From positions 50,897 through 114,896 of the forward strand of contig CADCKD010000004.1 of NCBI GenBank assembly GCA_902801985.1: a DNA stretch of 64,000 bases. Reading direction: 5' to 3'. The notes under the pieces were generated by a model that saw only the letters and a program-made list of their open reading frames with translations, had not been told where the DNA came from and searched no databases. Shown here one piece after another: positions 42,858 to 52,200 of the stretch. The position numbers and the translations under genes were made by a program. The first letter of the stretch is position 1, and each line of letters starts with the position of its first letter. Source of the DNA: an uncultured bacterium. Its GTDB lineage: Bacteria; Cyanobacteriota; Vampirovibrionia; Gastranaerophilales; Gastranaerophilaceae.

Positions 42858-44321
42858 ATGGGATTATCTTCAAACGCAAGACTTTTATCCATAACAGCCC
42901 GCTTGACAAGTAACGAATATGAGTCACAGCAGGTTTCTAATGCTAAAATGCGTCTTGCTACAAAATCTCAACAAGCAAGCGAAACTTATTTAGCAGCATT
43001 AAGCACAACAGATTATGCTTATATGACTTTTGATGCTCAAGGAAACGCTCAGAATGTTCCGTTAACTGCTGCCGTTTTATATCAATACGGCGCATCAAAA
43101 AATCAATATATGCTCTCTAACACTGCCGGACAGGCTCTTTTGAGTAGAGAAGATGCATACCATTATGATAAAGCTGAGACACTGAAAGATTTTATAGAAA
43201 GTTACGGTGTTAAAGCAAACTTCAGAACTCTGGATCTAGCAAAAAATTATGAATATCTTAAAGAAAATAAAAAAGACTTAGAAGATTGGCAAACATTGAT
43301 GGATAATTATAAAGCAGACCATGATGTAAAAGTATGGGCTGATGCATACGAAACTAACAAAGAAGTCTACAATGTTGCATTAACAAATTATAACAAGATG
43401 GTTGAAGAACTTTCCGCAGGAAATGAGACCTTTACAGTTACTGAACTTAAGAAAAATGATGATGGAACATATGAAGTAGTTAAAGACGGCGAAACTAAAG
43501 AACCTAAAAAAGTTCTTTACGGTCCATATGAAATAGCTGAAACAGAACCAGATAAAATAGCAGAAGAGTTGAAAGATAAATATGATATAACCTTGGGTGA
43601 TCGAATATATAGGTCGTATAGTAATCCACAAGAATTGCTTGATCAAATGGCTACAATGCTCAGTGATATCAGAACCCAATATGAAAACACAGTAACCTAT
43701 GATGCATACATTGAGTCTAAAATTAAGCTTACTAATCCAACCAAATATAGTAAATACGTCGATTACATGGAACATTTAAACAACTTCAACGTAGAACTTG
43801 AAGAGCTCGGAATTACGGAAGATGAAGCATATACATACGACGATACAACAAAAGCTCAATGGTACACCAACTTGTGGTACCGTATCAACGGAAATTCTAC
43901 TACAAAATCAGCTAATCCTAACTATGCAGAACTGGATAACAAGTTACTTACAAGCACATCTTGGATTAGAGATGCGTTAGCGCACGGTGATATCTCTATT
44001 GAAATGGGCTCTTACACTCCAACTGAAGAGGTTAATGTCCAAGGGCAACCTGCACTAAAAGTTTTAAAAGGCATATCTTGGACAACAAAAATGTTTTCAT
44101 CTTGTCCTGATATTACTCAGAGAGATGACAGCGCTGCAATAGAAAGAGCTGAAGCAGAATATCAAAAAGCTTTAGCAGATATTAACTATAAAGATGAAAA
44201 ATATCAAAGAAAACTGAAAAACTTAGACACAGAACACAATGCACTGCAAACAGAATATGAATCTGTTAAAAGTGCCCTATCAAAGAACATTGACAGATCA
44301 TTCAAAGCCTTCCAGGGGTAG
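42858..44321 (+). CDS. Conserved Melainabacteria-type protein (SNARLLSITARLTSNEYESQ family), unknown
   Basis: A 487-residue protein. The N-terminus MGLSSNARLLSITARLTSNE, followed by a long helix with AKMRLATKSQQASETYLAAL, is of a type I recall in multiple copies in Gastranaerophilales genomes; the recall was not checked. The remainder is helical, with a beta insert around 190-240 and a coiled-coil end. There is no signal peptide. The first 40 residues are somewhat like flagellar hook/filament-type N-termini, which raises export by a flagellar-type system as a possibility only. It lies just outside the phage terminator and is probably chromosomal. Confidence 0.6.
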   Translation: MGLSSNARLLSITARLTSNEYESQQVSNAKMRLATKSQQASETYLAALSTTDYAYMTFDAQGNAQNVPLTAAVLYQYGASKNQYMLSNTAGQALLSREDAYHYDKAETLKDFIESYGVKANFRTLDLAKNYEYLKENKKDLEDWQTLMDNYKADHDVKVWADAYETNKEVYNVALTNYNKMVEELSAGNETFTVTELKKNDDGTYEVVKDGETKEPKKVLYGPYEIAETEPDKIAEELKDKYDITLGDRIYRSYSNPQELLDQMATMLSDIRTQYENTVTYDAYIESKIKLTNPTKYSKYVDYMEHLNNFNVELEELGITEDEAYTYDDTTKAQWYTNLWYRINGNSTTKSANPNYAELDNKLLTSTSWIRDALAHGDISIEMGSYTPTEEVNVQGQPALKVLKGISWTTKMFSSCPDITQRDDSAAIERAEAEYQKALADINYKDEKYQRKLKNLDTEHNALQTEYESVKSALSKNIDRSFKAFQG

Positions 44322-44460
44322 GGGTAGGGGTAAATGTACTTTACCGATGATTGCGCTAAACCTACACAAAATGCACCTAAGGGCTAGGGGTAAATGATAC
44401 TCCCACCGGTTGCGCAAAAACAAGCGATTCTGTCATCCTGAATTTATTTCAGGATCTCCA
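44319..44460. repeat. Dispersed short repeats (aggggtaaatg units and REP-like hairpin)
   Basis: Two diverged copies of a unit aggggtaaatg(a)tact ... (g)gttgcgc lie at about 44325-44365 and 44389-44420, preceded by three GGGGTA units that overlap the stop codon of the 487-residue protein. The inverted repeat ATCCTGAA-tttat-TTCAGGAT is at 44435-44455 and is the same type as in the rplF-rplR spacer. AGGGGTAAATGTA recurs at about 51837. Confidence 0.7.
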
Positions 44461-44520
44461 ATAAAACAAAAGTAATAAATAAAGATTTATAAAGACTTTT
44501 CCCCTATAATTTATTTTTTC

Positions 44521-44551
44521 CCTCTACCAAAGTTTCTTTAGTAGAGGTTTT
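44521..44551 (+). terminator. Intrinsic terminator before pdxA
   Basis: Stem CCTCTACCAAAG / CTTTAGTAGAGG (one mismatch) with a TTT loop and a T4 tail. It would end transcripts from the 487-residue protein gene. Confidence 0.75.
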
Positions 44552-44620
44552 CATTATGGGTGTGGTCTGAATAATCTCAACCCCCTTGCACCTAAGAAAC
44601 TAATATACTAATATAAACTT

Positions 44621-45538
44621 ATGAACAAAATTGCAATCACAACAGGGGACCCGAACGGAATCGGAGCAGAAATTACAATCAAAGCTCTGAACAAACTTGA
44701 TTTGCCTGAAGATAAGGTCGCTATAATAAGCAACAAAAATATTCTCGATTTCTACGGGAAACTCAACAAAAATTACGAAATAATTGAAATTCCGTACAAA
44801 AATGAAGATATAAAACCGGGGGAAATTACAAAAGAGGCCGGAGAATTTTCGTTTCAGTCTTTAGTTAAAGTTTGTCAAATAAAGCCAAAAGCGATTGTAA
44901 CCGCACCTGTTGCAAAGAGTGCGATGCATCTTGCGGGGCACAATTTCAACGGTCAAACAGAAGTTCTGCAAAAATATTTGGCTCACGACAATCAACTTGC
45001 GGAAATGCTTTTTGTTGCCGGGAATTTTAGAGTTTTGTTATTAACAAGACACTGTGCACTTAAAGAAATAAATCTTACAAAAGAACTTGTGATTACAAAA
45101 ATTAAAAATCTTGTTAAAACATTTGAAAAAGATTTTAATATAAAATTGCCAAAATTTGCACTATGCGGCTTTAACCCTCATGCCGGCGAAGACGGAATTT
45201 TAGGCTCAGAAGAACAAAAGATTTTAATTCCCGCGGTCAAAGAATTGTTAAAATGCGGAATTGATATTTCTATGCCGCAGCCAGCTGATACTTTGTTTGT
45301 AAAGGCAGCAGAACACTATTTAAAAAATGAAAAAGATGAATATGACTGTTATATTGCAAATTATCATGACCAAGGTTTAATACCGATAAAAACAGTTGCG
45401 GGAATTAAAACAGTAAATACAACTATCGGATTGGATATTATAAGAACATCCCCCGGACATGGTACAGCTTTTGATATTGCAGGGAAAAGCATTGCAGATT
45501 ATGACGGGATGATAGAAGCTATAAAACAAGTTTTATAG
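44621..45538 (+). CDS. pdxA: 4-hydroxythreonine-4-phosphate dehydrogenase (PdxA)
   Basis: A 305-residue PdxA with the N-terminal ITTGDPNGIGAEI, the substrate/metal region AGHNFNGQTEVL, CGFNPHAGEDG and ANYHDQGLIPIKT with metal-binding histidines, and the ending TSPGHGTAFDIAGK. It oxidises 4-phosphohydroxy-L-threonine in de novo pyridoxal phosphate synthesis. PdxA2-type relatives act on 4-phospho-D-threonate instead, and a sugar-acid kinase of the matching pathway is encoded at 56421-57731, though 11 kb away. Its end overlaps the convergent nuclease gene by 6 bases. Confidence 0.93.
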   Translation: MNKIAITTGDPNGIGAEITIKALNKLDLPEDKVAIISNKNILDFYGKLNKNYEIIEIPYKNEDIKPGEITKEAGEFSFQSLVKVCQIKPKAIVTAPVAKSAMHLAGHNFNGQTEVLQKYLAHDNQLAEMLFVAGNFRVLLLTRHCALKEINLTKELVITKIKNLVKTFEKDFNIKLPKFALCGFNPHAGEDGILGSEEQKILIPAVKELLKCGIDISMPQPADTLFVKAAEHYLKNEKDEYDCYIANYHDQGLIPIKTVAGIKTVNTTIGLDIIRTSPGHGTAFDIAGKSIADYDGMIEAIKQVL

Positions 45539-46165
45539 GCAAAATTTGGAATATATACAACCTGCGCAATTTTCTTGATTTTCTGGATAAATATTTGAAT
45601 TGCTTATTTGTTTGCAGATTTGAGCAATTTTATTTTCATATATGGTTCTTATTTCAGGTGTAAACTTTATTATATAATTCTTTTTATCTTTTAAATTAAT
45701 GTAGACAAATGCTAAAGAATCATATTGTTTTAAATATCTGTCCGCACAAACAAGATATATCATTGTTTGGAAATCATATTCAGGATTTTGTGGTATTGAA
45801 CCTGTTTTGTAATCAAGGATGTAGTATTCCCCACCGTCTTTTACAAGGGCATCAATTCGACCTCCTACCCAGTAATTCTCAATCTTTGCGCTAATTTGGA
45901 ATTCTGACTTGAAGTATTCTTTGTTATAAAATTCATTTTCCTTTAAAAGTTCCCATAATTCTTTTTCTTTTTCATTTAACTGTGTTTCAAGTCTTTCGAT
46001 ATTTATTCCCTGGAGATTATAATTTGCAAGGGCGTGAATTTTTTTACCCTTTTCAAACGGTGCAGGTGATTGTGGTGCGGAAATATTTTCTATATATGTG
46101 TAATAGAACTTTTTAGGGCAGGATACATAAGTTTTTAACATATTCGGAGAAAAAATATCAATCAT
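45533..46165 (-). CDS. PD-(D/E)XK nuclease, Cas4/AddB-like with iron-sulfur cysteines
   Basis: A 210-residue single-domain nuclease of the RecB family. The nuclease motifs are GGRIDALVKDGGEYYILDYKTG (Asp and the D-x-K) and a following QTMIYLV helix. The cysteine before the core (SCPKKFYYTY) and the C-terminal CAGCIYSKFC would hold a 4Fe-4S cluster, as in Cas4 and AddB. Its start overlaps the stop of the helicase gene (TAATG), so the two are translationally coupled and probably form one complex. No CRISPR array is in the window, so a Cas4 role is unlikely. Confidence 0.85.
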   Translation of the reverse strand: MIDIFSPNMLKTYVSCPKKFYYTYIENISAPQSPAPFEKGKKIHALANYNLQGINIERLETQLNEKEKELWELLKENEFYNKEYFKSEFQISAKIENYWVGGRIDALVKDGGEYYILDYKTGSIPQNPEYDFQTMIYLVCADRYLKQYDSLAFVYINLKDKKNYIIKFTPEIRTIYENKIAQICKQISNSNIYPENQENCAGCIYSKFCL

Positions 46166-49100
46166 TATACTTCGCCCCTTTCCACATTTTGTAATATTTC
46201 ACTAAATATCATATTCGGTTCGGAATCTTTTAGTTTACCAAAACTTTGTTCTTTTTTACTTGTGCAAATAAATAATTTATTTTTTGCACGGGTAATTGCG
46301 ACATATAAAAGTCTTAAGTTTTCAGCCAGTGTTTCTTGCTTCAATTCTAACTCACTTTTTTGCTTATATTGAGAATTCAAGGATTTTATTTCTTCCAGAA
46401 AATCTGCGGATTTTAGTGTGATAGATTCGACAGATAACGGCAAATTCTTTTCACTCAATTCCGGTAGTACAACAAGATTGAACTCATCCCCTTTTGATTT
46501 GTGCATGGTCATTATCTGAATTTTACCCTGTGCTGATTTTTTATCATCCTCATCTTCTTCATTAAAGAATTTAAAACCGCTCAAGTTTGGCCTTTTTGCA
46601 AGTTCTCCCAGTCGATTAACGGCATATTCAAGAGAATTGTTGTTCATGCAAATTCTTTTAACTAAAGTTGAAATCAAATATATATTTGATTTATCAATAT
46701 CTGTTTTTAAAAGTCTTAAATCTTCTGCAATCTTTATCACAAGTTCATTAGGCGGCAAGGAACACAATGAAATCCAATAGTTTACATCCCAATAAAATTG
46801 TTCCAGAGTAGTGTTTGCAAAATTGTCACAATCTATTGTAATAATTGGGTTTTCGTATTTCCTTATTTCATAACCAAGCCCTTGTTTATATATTCCCATT
46901 TGATAAAGGATATCAAAATTATCCCCTAAAACATTGTTATCAAACGGGTGTAGAATTATTTGCAAAACTGCAAATATACTCCTGAATATATTTTTTTGTT
47001 CAAGACATTGATTTCTTGTAATTACGCTAAATCCGCTATTTACCAATAAACTTTGCCATTGTGTAACTTGAAAATTATTTCTTAATAGCACTCCTACCGT
47101 ATAGTCAGGATGTTTTGCCAGAGTCGTTTTTATAAGATTTAGTACAGAGTTTCTTTCATTTATTGGGGTGTCAAAAATTTGTGCAGATACGGCATCTTTA
47201 TCTTGAGGATTTTTACCTTCAACAGGGTGCATATACATTTCAAAAAACGAATTCTTGCTTAACTCATCTGCAAGACTCCATCTGACAAGAGAATTTGCGC
47301 ACTCCCAAACTCCTTGAGCGCATCTTTGAGAACAATCCATACTAACGTTTTGATTCTCTGTTATAAAGCGTCTGAAACCTTCCACATCCGCATTAGAAAA
47401 AGTCGCAGTGATTGATTGGTTTACATCTCCGCATCTTATTACATTTTTGTATTTGCCTGATAACAGTGCAATTAATTTCTGTTGAACTGACGAAGAATCT
47501 TGTGCTTCATCTTCAATAATATATTCACAAATATCCTGATAATGAGCAAGAATATCTTTGTTTTCTTCCAGAATCTTAACCGAACCTATTAGCATATCAT
47601 CATAATCAATCAGGTTAAAATCTCTCAAATTCTCTTGATATTTCAGATAAAATTCGCTAAACTGCTTCATTTTTTTATCGGTAATATTTTCAGGAAAAAC
47701 GCCGCGCCCTATTTTATAGATTGAAACTGCTTTATCAAATTCTTCTGCCATTTTTTGTTTTAGCCCGAGTTGAGAGGAAATTTCTTTTAATATTCTTGTT
47801 CTTTGAGAATCGTCGCAGATTTCAAAATCAGCACTCAATCCAAGTTTTTCGTAATTTCCGTTTTCTTTGAGTATTCTTAGAGCAAGACCGTGGATAGTAC
47901 TTATATTTGGCATTTTGGAAGAATTTTTGCGTACATTTTTTATTCTTTCTCTAAAATTTCTTGCGGCAGAATCCATATATGTTAGAACAAAAATGCGTTC
48001 CGGATCTATCCCTCGCTCCAGTAATTTTATTATCAATGCAAGAAGTATGGTTGTTTTTCCTGCACCTGGAACGGCAGATATACCCATATAGCCTGATTTA
48101 TATTCTAATACAGGTTTTTGGTCATTCCTTGGTACAATTTTGAAAACTTGTTCTTCTTTTTCTTCAATAATATCGTCTTCTTTTGTAATAATAAATTCTT
48201 CCAGTGCCCCATAGTTTTCCACCCCGTTAGAATCAAACAAACTAAATGCACAATAAATATGTTCGGATGCACAAAGTGCTAACTTCCTTAAAACTCTCGC
48301 ATTTTTATCTTTTGAAAGATTTATATTATCTTCTATTGTGTATTCATTTTTATCCCAGTCTTTTTGGAAAACCCAGGCATTATACAATGGGCCTGTGTCT
48401 GATTTTACCCATTCGGAATTCGATATATCAAGCCAAATTTGGTATTTCGTTTTAACCTGATTATCTATAATTTTTTGCGGGGTTGAGATTATAAGATTAT
48501 CGTTGTCAATTTCCAACACGGAGTATGGATTTTCAGAAATAATGGAGTTTTCTATTTGCAAAATTATATCGGATTTTTTATTTGCAAAATCTTTTCCGAA
48601 AATATTTTCAAAATCGGTAATCTGTTTGATAAAGAAATTAAATTTATTAATTTCGTTTTTATCAATAGAATTGAATTGATACAGAACATTGTATATTTCA
48701 ATAATTTGCTCTGATAATTTTTTATCGGAAGCGGAAAGTCTTTCTACAAGTTCAAGAAATTTTTGATACTCTTTAGTGTATTCTTCTTGAGAAAATTCAT
48801 AAGGAATAAGATTTTTAGTTTTCTCAAAATTCTCTAATATTTCTTGACAGTATTTTAATGGTATGCGCAAAATTTCATATAAAATTACACGAATATCAAA
48901 CTCACTAACTGTATCTTTTAAATCTGTATTGAGCTTCAAAATAGTTATAGCGGCATAAACGAGTTTATTTTGTATAAGTTTTTCATTCCCTGTCAGATAT
49001 AGGGGAGTTATATTTTTAAAGTTTTCTTTTAGTGAAAATTTTAGCATCTCATCCACAATAGGAGTTACAATAGAAATTTCATTTGGCAGCGCCCCGCTGC

Positions 49101-50082
49101 CAAGCAAGTATTTTGCTTTTTTTACGGCAATATCAATCATTTCAGAACGCTTTGAACAGGAAACTTGAGAGAAATTTTCCAAAATGTTTTTCTCATCTGA
49201 AAGGACATTTTTGTACAAATTTTGAACGTCATGTTTCATTTTTGATGTTTCGTCCAAATTTGTAATTTCAGGTTTATTTTTAAATATATTCTTTAAATGC
49301 TCAAAATTATTTTTATCTGCACTTAAATAGCCGCATCTGCTTGAACCGAACGGGTCAATAGCGATGTAAAAATCAGATAATTGATTCGATAAGTATTCCA
49401 CAAAATCAATACAAATCGGGGTGCATTCATCCGCATCATCAATAAATAAATATTTTATACCGCTAAAATATGAGGTATTTTTATATATAAAATTAAACAA
49501 CAAGCATTGTCTTAAATAGTCAAATCCCCGCAGCTCCAAAGTTTTTTTCAACAATTTGCTAATCGCAAGAGAGGCTTCATCAGAAAAACCTTCTTTTAAT
49601 ATTTTTGCACGTTCTTCCACTTCTAAAGGAGTTAAATTGTTCTGAATAATTAAAGAATATCTTCTAAAAATCTGTTGCAGTAAAGACATTCGAGAATTAT
49701 AACCTTTGAATTTTACATCCTTTAAAATATCCTTTAATATAAACTGTGAAACCTCTAAACCGCATAAATTCGGTAGTATTACAGGATTTTCAAAAATATT
49801 TCTCTCTTCTAAAAAAGCCCAGTTATCTAAAACAGTGTTATAAACAAGCGAAAAGAAGGAATGAATTTGTAATTTTTCAATGCAATCAACGCTCAATTTT
49901 TCAAAAACTTGTTTTTGAAATTCTGCTTTGCGAGTAGAATTTTGGACTAATACAAGAATTTCGGAAGCATGAACACCATGACCAAGTAATTTTACATATT
50001 CATCAACTAAAATATCCGTTTTATTTGTGGCTAAGCTTCCCTTAATAAACAATTCAATACTCCTTATGTAGTATTTTAGCAT
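46165..50082 (-). CDS. Large SF1 helicase with two UvrD-like cores (AddAB/RecBC-like)
   Basis: A 1305-residue protein with two SF1 helicase halves. The C-terminal half has a canonical Walker A (AVPGAGKTT, about 670-678), then VLTYMDSAARNFRERI, TIHGLALRIL, the Walker B-like IIEDEAQDSSSVQQ, CGDVNQSI, and a motif VI region LRLLYVAITRAKNKLFI. The N-terminal half starts with a degenerate Walker A (GSLATNKT, 15-22) followed by DILVDEYVKLLGHGVHASEILVLVQN, aligned like a UvrD motif I-Ia, and a FIDDADECTP Walker B-like site. This combines an AddB-like dead core and an AddA-like active core in one chain, with the nuclease as a separate gene. It acts on double-strand break ends by inference. Confidence 0.85.
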   Translation of the reverse strand: MLKYYIRSIELFIKGSLATNKTDILVDEYVKLLGHGVHASEILVLVQNSTRKAEFQKQVFEKLSVDCIEKLQIHSFFSLVYNTVLDNWAFLEERNIFENPVILPNLCGLEVSQFILKDILKDVKFKGYNSRMSLLQQIFRRYSLIIQNNLTPLEVEERAKILKEGFSDEASLAISKLLKKTLELRGFDYLRQCLLFNFIYKNTSYFSGIKYLFIDDADECTPICIDFVEYLSNQLSDFYIAIDPFGSSRCGYLSADKNNFEHLKNIFKNKPEITNLDETSKMKHDVQNLYKNVLSDEKNILENFSQVSCSKRSEMIDIAVKKAKYLLGSGALPNEISIVTPIVDEMLKFSLKENFKNITPLYLTGNEKLIQNKLVYAAITILKLNTDLKDTVSEFDIRVILYEILRIPLKYCQEILENFEKTKNLIPYEFSQEEYTKEYQKFLELVERLSASDKKLSEQIIEIYNVLYQFNSIDKNEINKFNFFIKQITDFENIFGKDFANKKSDIILQIENSIISENPYSVLEIDNDNLIISTPQKIIDNQVKTKYQIWLDISNSEWVKSDTGPLYNAWVFQKDWDKNEYTIEDNINLSKDKNARVLRKLALCASEHIYCAFSLFDSNGVENYGALEEFIITKEDDIIEEKEEQVFKIVPRNDQKPVLEYKSGYMGISAVPGAGKTTILLALIIKLLERGIDPERIFVLTYMDSAARNFRERIKNVRKNSSKMPNISTIHGLALRILKENGNYEKLGLSADFEICDDSQRTRILKEISSQLGLKQKMAEEFDKAVSIYKIGRGVFPENITDKKMKQFSEFYLKYQENLRDFNLIDYDDMLIGSVKILEENKDILAHYQDICEYIIEDEAQDSSSVQQKLIALLSGKYKNVIRCGDVNQSITATFSNADVEGFRRFITENQNVSMDCSQRCAQGVWECANSLVRWSLADELSKNSFFEMYMHPVEGKNPQDKDAVSAQIFDTPINERNSVLNLIKTTLAKHPDYTVGVLLRNNFQVTQWQSLLVNSGFSVITRNQCLEQKNIFRSIFAVLQIILHPFDNNVLGDNFDILYQMGIYKQGLGYEIRKYENPIITIDCDNFANTTLEQFYWDVNYWISLCSLPPNELVIKIAEDLRLLKTDIDKSNIYLISTLVKRICMNNNSLEYAVNRLGELAKRPNLSGFKFFNEEDEDDKKSAQGKIQIMTMHKSKGDEFNLVVLPELSEKNLPLSVESITLKSADFLEEIKSLNSQYKQKSELELKQETLAENLRLLYVAITRAKNKLFICTSKKEQSFGKLKDSEPNMIFSEILQNVERGEV

Positions 50083-50206
50083 AAAATACCCCTTGAGAAA
50101 CTACTTTTTTCAAATGATGTTTTAAATTTGAAATTCGTGTAGTATAAAAGCATTGAAAGAGTGTATTAAATACAACAAACACAGTTTAGTATGGAAGGAG
50201 AAAAAC

Positions 50207-50434
50207 ATGGTTACATCATCAAAAAGAACATTATCATTAGAAGAACAAATCGGATTTAGCGCAGGTGAAATATATAATTATTTGCACACAAACGGAACAA
50301 CTTCTTTTGCAAAAATGAAAAAAGAATTAGATCTTAAAGGCAATTTTGCAGATTTAGGTTTAGGCTGGTTAGCAAGAGAAAACAAAGTAGACATTCAACA
50401 AAAAGGACCTGCTGTAAAAGTTAGTCTAAGATAG
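50207..50434 (+). CDS. Winged helix-turn-helix protein (DUF2582-type)
   Basis: A 75-residue protein from the ATG at 50207, chosen because GGAAGGAGAAAAAC stands before it. The sequence IGFSAGEIYNYLHTNGTTSF, then KMKKELDLKGNFADLGLGWL and AREN-K-VDI, matches the DUF2582/PF10771 winged-helix pattern. It is a small DNA-binding-like protein of unknown target. It has its own transcript, divergent from the helicase gene. Confidence 0.8.
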   Translation: MVTSSKRTLSLEEQIGFSAGEIYNYLHTNGTTSFAKMKKELDLKGNFADLGLGWLARENKVDIQQKGPAVKVSLR

Positions 50435-50581
50435 TAAATTAATCAGATTGCATTATATATAAATAGTCGGATGTTACATTTTGTAATGTCCGACATTTAT
50501 TTTGACATCATTAAGAAATAATTAAAAAACAAAAAGTATCTTCTATTTTATATTATCATGTAGGGTAGGAGATATTTTTTT

Positions 50582-51613
50582 ATGAAGTATAGAGATTATT
50601 ATGAAATATTAGGTGTAAAACGAGATGCAAGTGAATCGGAGATTAAATCTGCATACAGAAAACTTGCCCGCAAATACCATCCGGACGTAAATAAGACAAA
50701 AGAAGCAGAGGATAAATTTAAAGAAATAAATGAGGCATACGAAGTTTTAGGAGACAAGCAAAAGCGCCAAAGATATGACAGTCTTGGCTCAAACTGGCAA
50801 GGAGGAGCAGATTATACTCCGCCTCCGGGGTTTGAGAATTTTGGTTTCCAAGGCGGAAACGGGTATCAGCAATTTAGCTTTGGCGGTGGAGATATGGGAG
50901 GATTTTCTGATTTCTTCAGTTCGCTTTTCGGTGATATGATGGGTGGTGGTGCTGCCCGAGGAGGATTTTCCGGATTTGATTTCGGAGATTTAGGCGGTGC
51001 GCAAAGGCAGCACAGGGCGCAGTCAAGAGCATCAAAAGCCCCTAAAAGCCAAGATTTAGATATAACAATGAACCTCAATGTTACGGCGAAGGATTTGTTT
51101 TCATCAGAGCCTATCAATGTCAAATTCAAAGATATGAGAAAATGTGATCAATGCTCCGGCGGAGGTTTTTGTAGTGCTTGCGGCGGAACAGGAATAATTA
51201 ACGATACAAAATCCATAAAAGTAAAGCTTCCAAAAGAGATTAAAGAAGGGCAAAAAATAAGACTTAAAGGCGAAGGCAGAACAGATGCTTATGGTCAAAA
51301 GGGTGATTTATATCTTGTTATAATGCCAAAAGATTCTGAATACGAAATTTGCGGCTCTGATTTAACTAAAGAAGTAGAAATCACTCCTCCGGAAGCAGTT
51401 TTGGGATGTAAAAAAGAGATAAAAACACTTCACGGCAGTATCGGAATAAAAATTCCTCCAATGACATCAAGCGGAAAATCTCTACGGCTGAAAGATTTGG
51501 GGCTTCCAAAAAAATCAGGCGGATATGGAAATTTGAATGCCAAAATAAAAATAGTGCTTCCTGAAAAATTATCTCAAAAGGAAATCGATTTATATAAACA
51601 ATTATTAAAATAA
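50582..51613 (+). CDS. DnaJ/CbpA-type co-chaperone with a half zinc centre
   Basis: A 343-residue protein: J domain at residues 1-70 with HPD (KYHPDVN), then a Gly/Phe-rich region ([17 protein letters not shown]), then the DnaJ C-terminal beta domains. The zinc region is reduced to [17 protein letters not shown], two C-x-x-C motifs instead of four. It therefore sits between full DnaJ and CbpA. It stimulates DnaK ATPase. The start follows GTAGGAGATATTTT. Confidence 0.85.
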   Translation: MKYRDYYEILGVKRDASESEIKSAYRKLARKYHPDVNKTKEAEDKFKEINEAYEVLGDKQKRQRYDSLGSNWQGGADYTPPPGFENFGFQGGNGYQQFSFGGGDMGGFSDFFSSLFGDMMGGGAARGGFSGFDFGDLGGAQRQHRAQSRASKAPKSQDLDITMNLNVTAKDLFSSEPINVKFKDMRKCDQCSGGGFCSACGGTGIINDTKSIKVKLPKEIKEGQKIRLKGEGRTDAYGQKGDLYLVIMPKDSEYEICGSDLTKEVEITPPEAVLGCKKEIKTLHGSIGIKIPPMTSSGKSLRLKDLGLPKKSGGYGNLNAKIKIVLPEKLSQKEIDLYKQLLK

Positions 51614-52200
51614 ACGTAGGAATAATTCGAACACAAAGTAACAAATTATTCTTTCATAATGTTACTTTCTTTGTTCGGGCAAAAAAAGTGACCCAAAAGA
51701 AACCCGCCGACCTGAACTTCGCTTGCTAATAAATTGTAATTGTTCTGCCCCAAGCGGGCAAACTCACTTTGTTCAAACAATGCCCGCTTTGACCTTGCAG
51801 AATAAAACATTTATTGCTCGCTTCGTAAAGGTCGGAGGGGTAAATGTATGTTGATTAATGGTTGTTTGGGTATGCCTTAGAAGAGTGTATGATGGGGCAA
51901 ATCCCCCTCTCCTAAAGTGTAGGAGAGGGGCTGGGGTGAGGTATGCGAACCGTTATTTAGGTTCGCCCTCGATTTTTGCCTAAAAGGCAAAAACGTATGA
52001 ACAAATTAAACAGATATCCTAAGAGCGGAACGATGCCGAAGGCAGCGTAGATAATAGTGTGTTTTTCTTTTCGGTTCACTTTTCTTTTTGCATCACAATC
52101 AAAAAGAAAAGTGAATAAAATTTTTTTAATGTATCTAAATATACCATTGACAAAAACAGCGTTCCCGTGAAAGAATGATTTTATAAAGGGAGAGTGAAAA
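51614..52200. repeat. 587-bp spacer dense in inverted and dispersed repeats
   Basis: No gene was found. It contains an imperfect hairpin at 51629-51676 (GAACACAAAGTAACA / TGTTACTTTCTTTGTTC), AAGCGGGCA (51752-51760) / TGCCCGCTT (51781-51789), a hairpin at about 51903-51930 (CCCCTCTCCTA / TAGGAGAGGGG) followed by ctggggtgagg, and a perfect 16-bp hairpin at 52075-52115 (TTCACTTTTCTTTTTG / CAAAAAGAAAAGTGAA). This is the composition of a dispersed-repeat insertion cluster. The AGGGGTAAATGTA unit also occurs near 44330. Confidence 0.7.

Noticed and set aside
45533..46165. Cas4 of a CRISPR system
   Set aside because: The nuclease is Cas4-like, but it is coupled to a large helicase, and no cas gene or CRISPR array was found anywhere in the window.
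50866..51129. Minus-strand proline-rich open frame inside the dnaJ-like gene
   Set aside because: It is the antisense of the Gly/Phe-rich region, a usual artefact.
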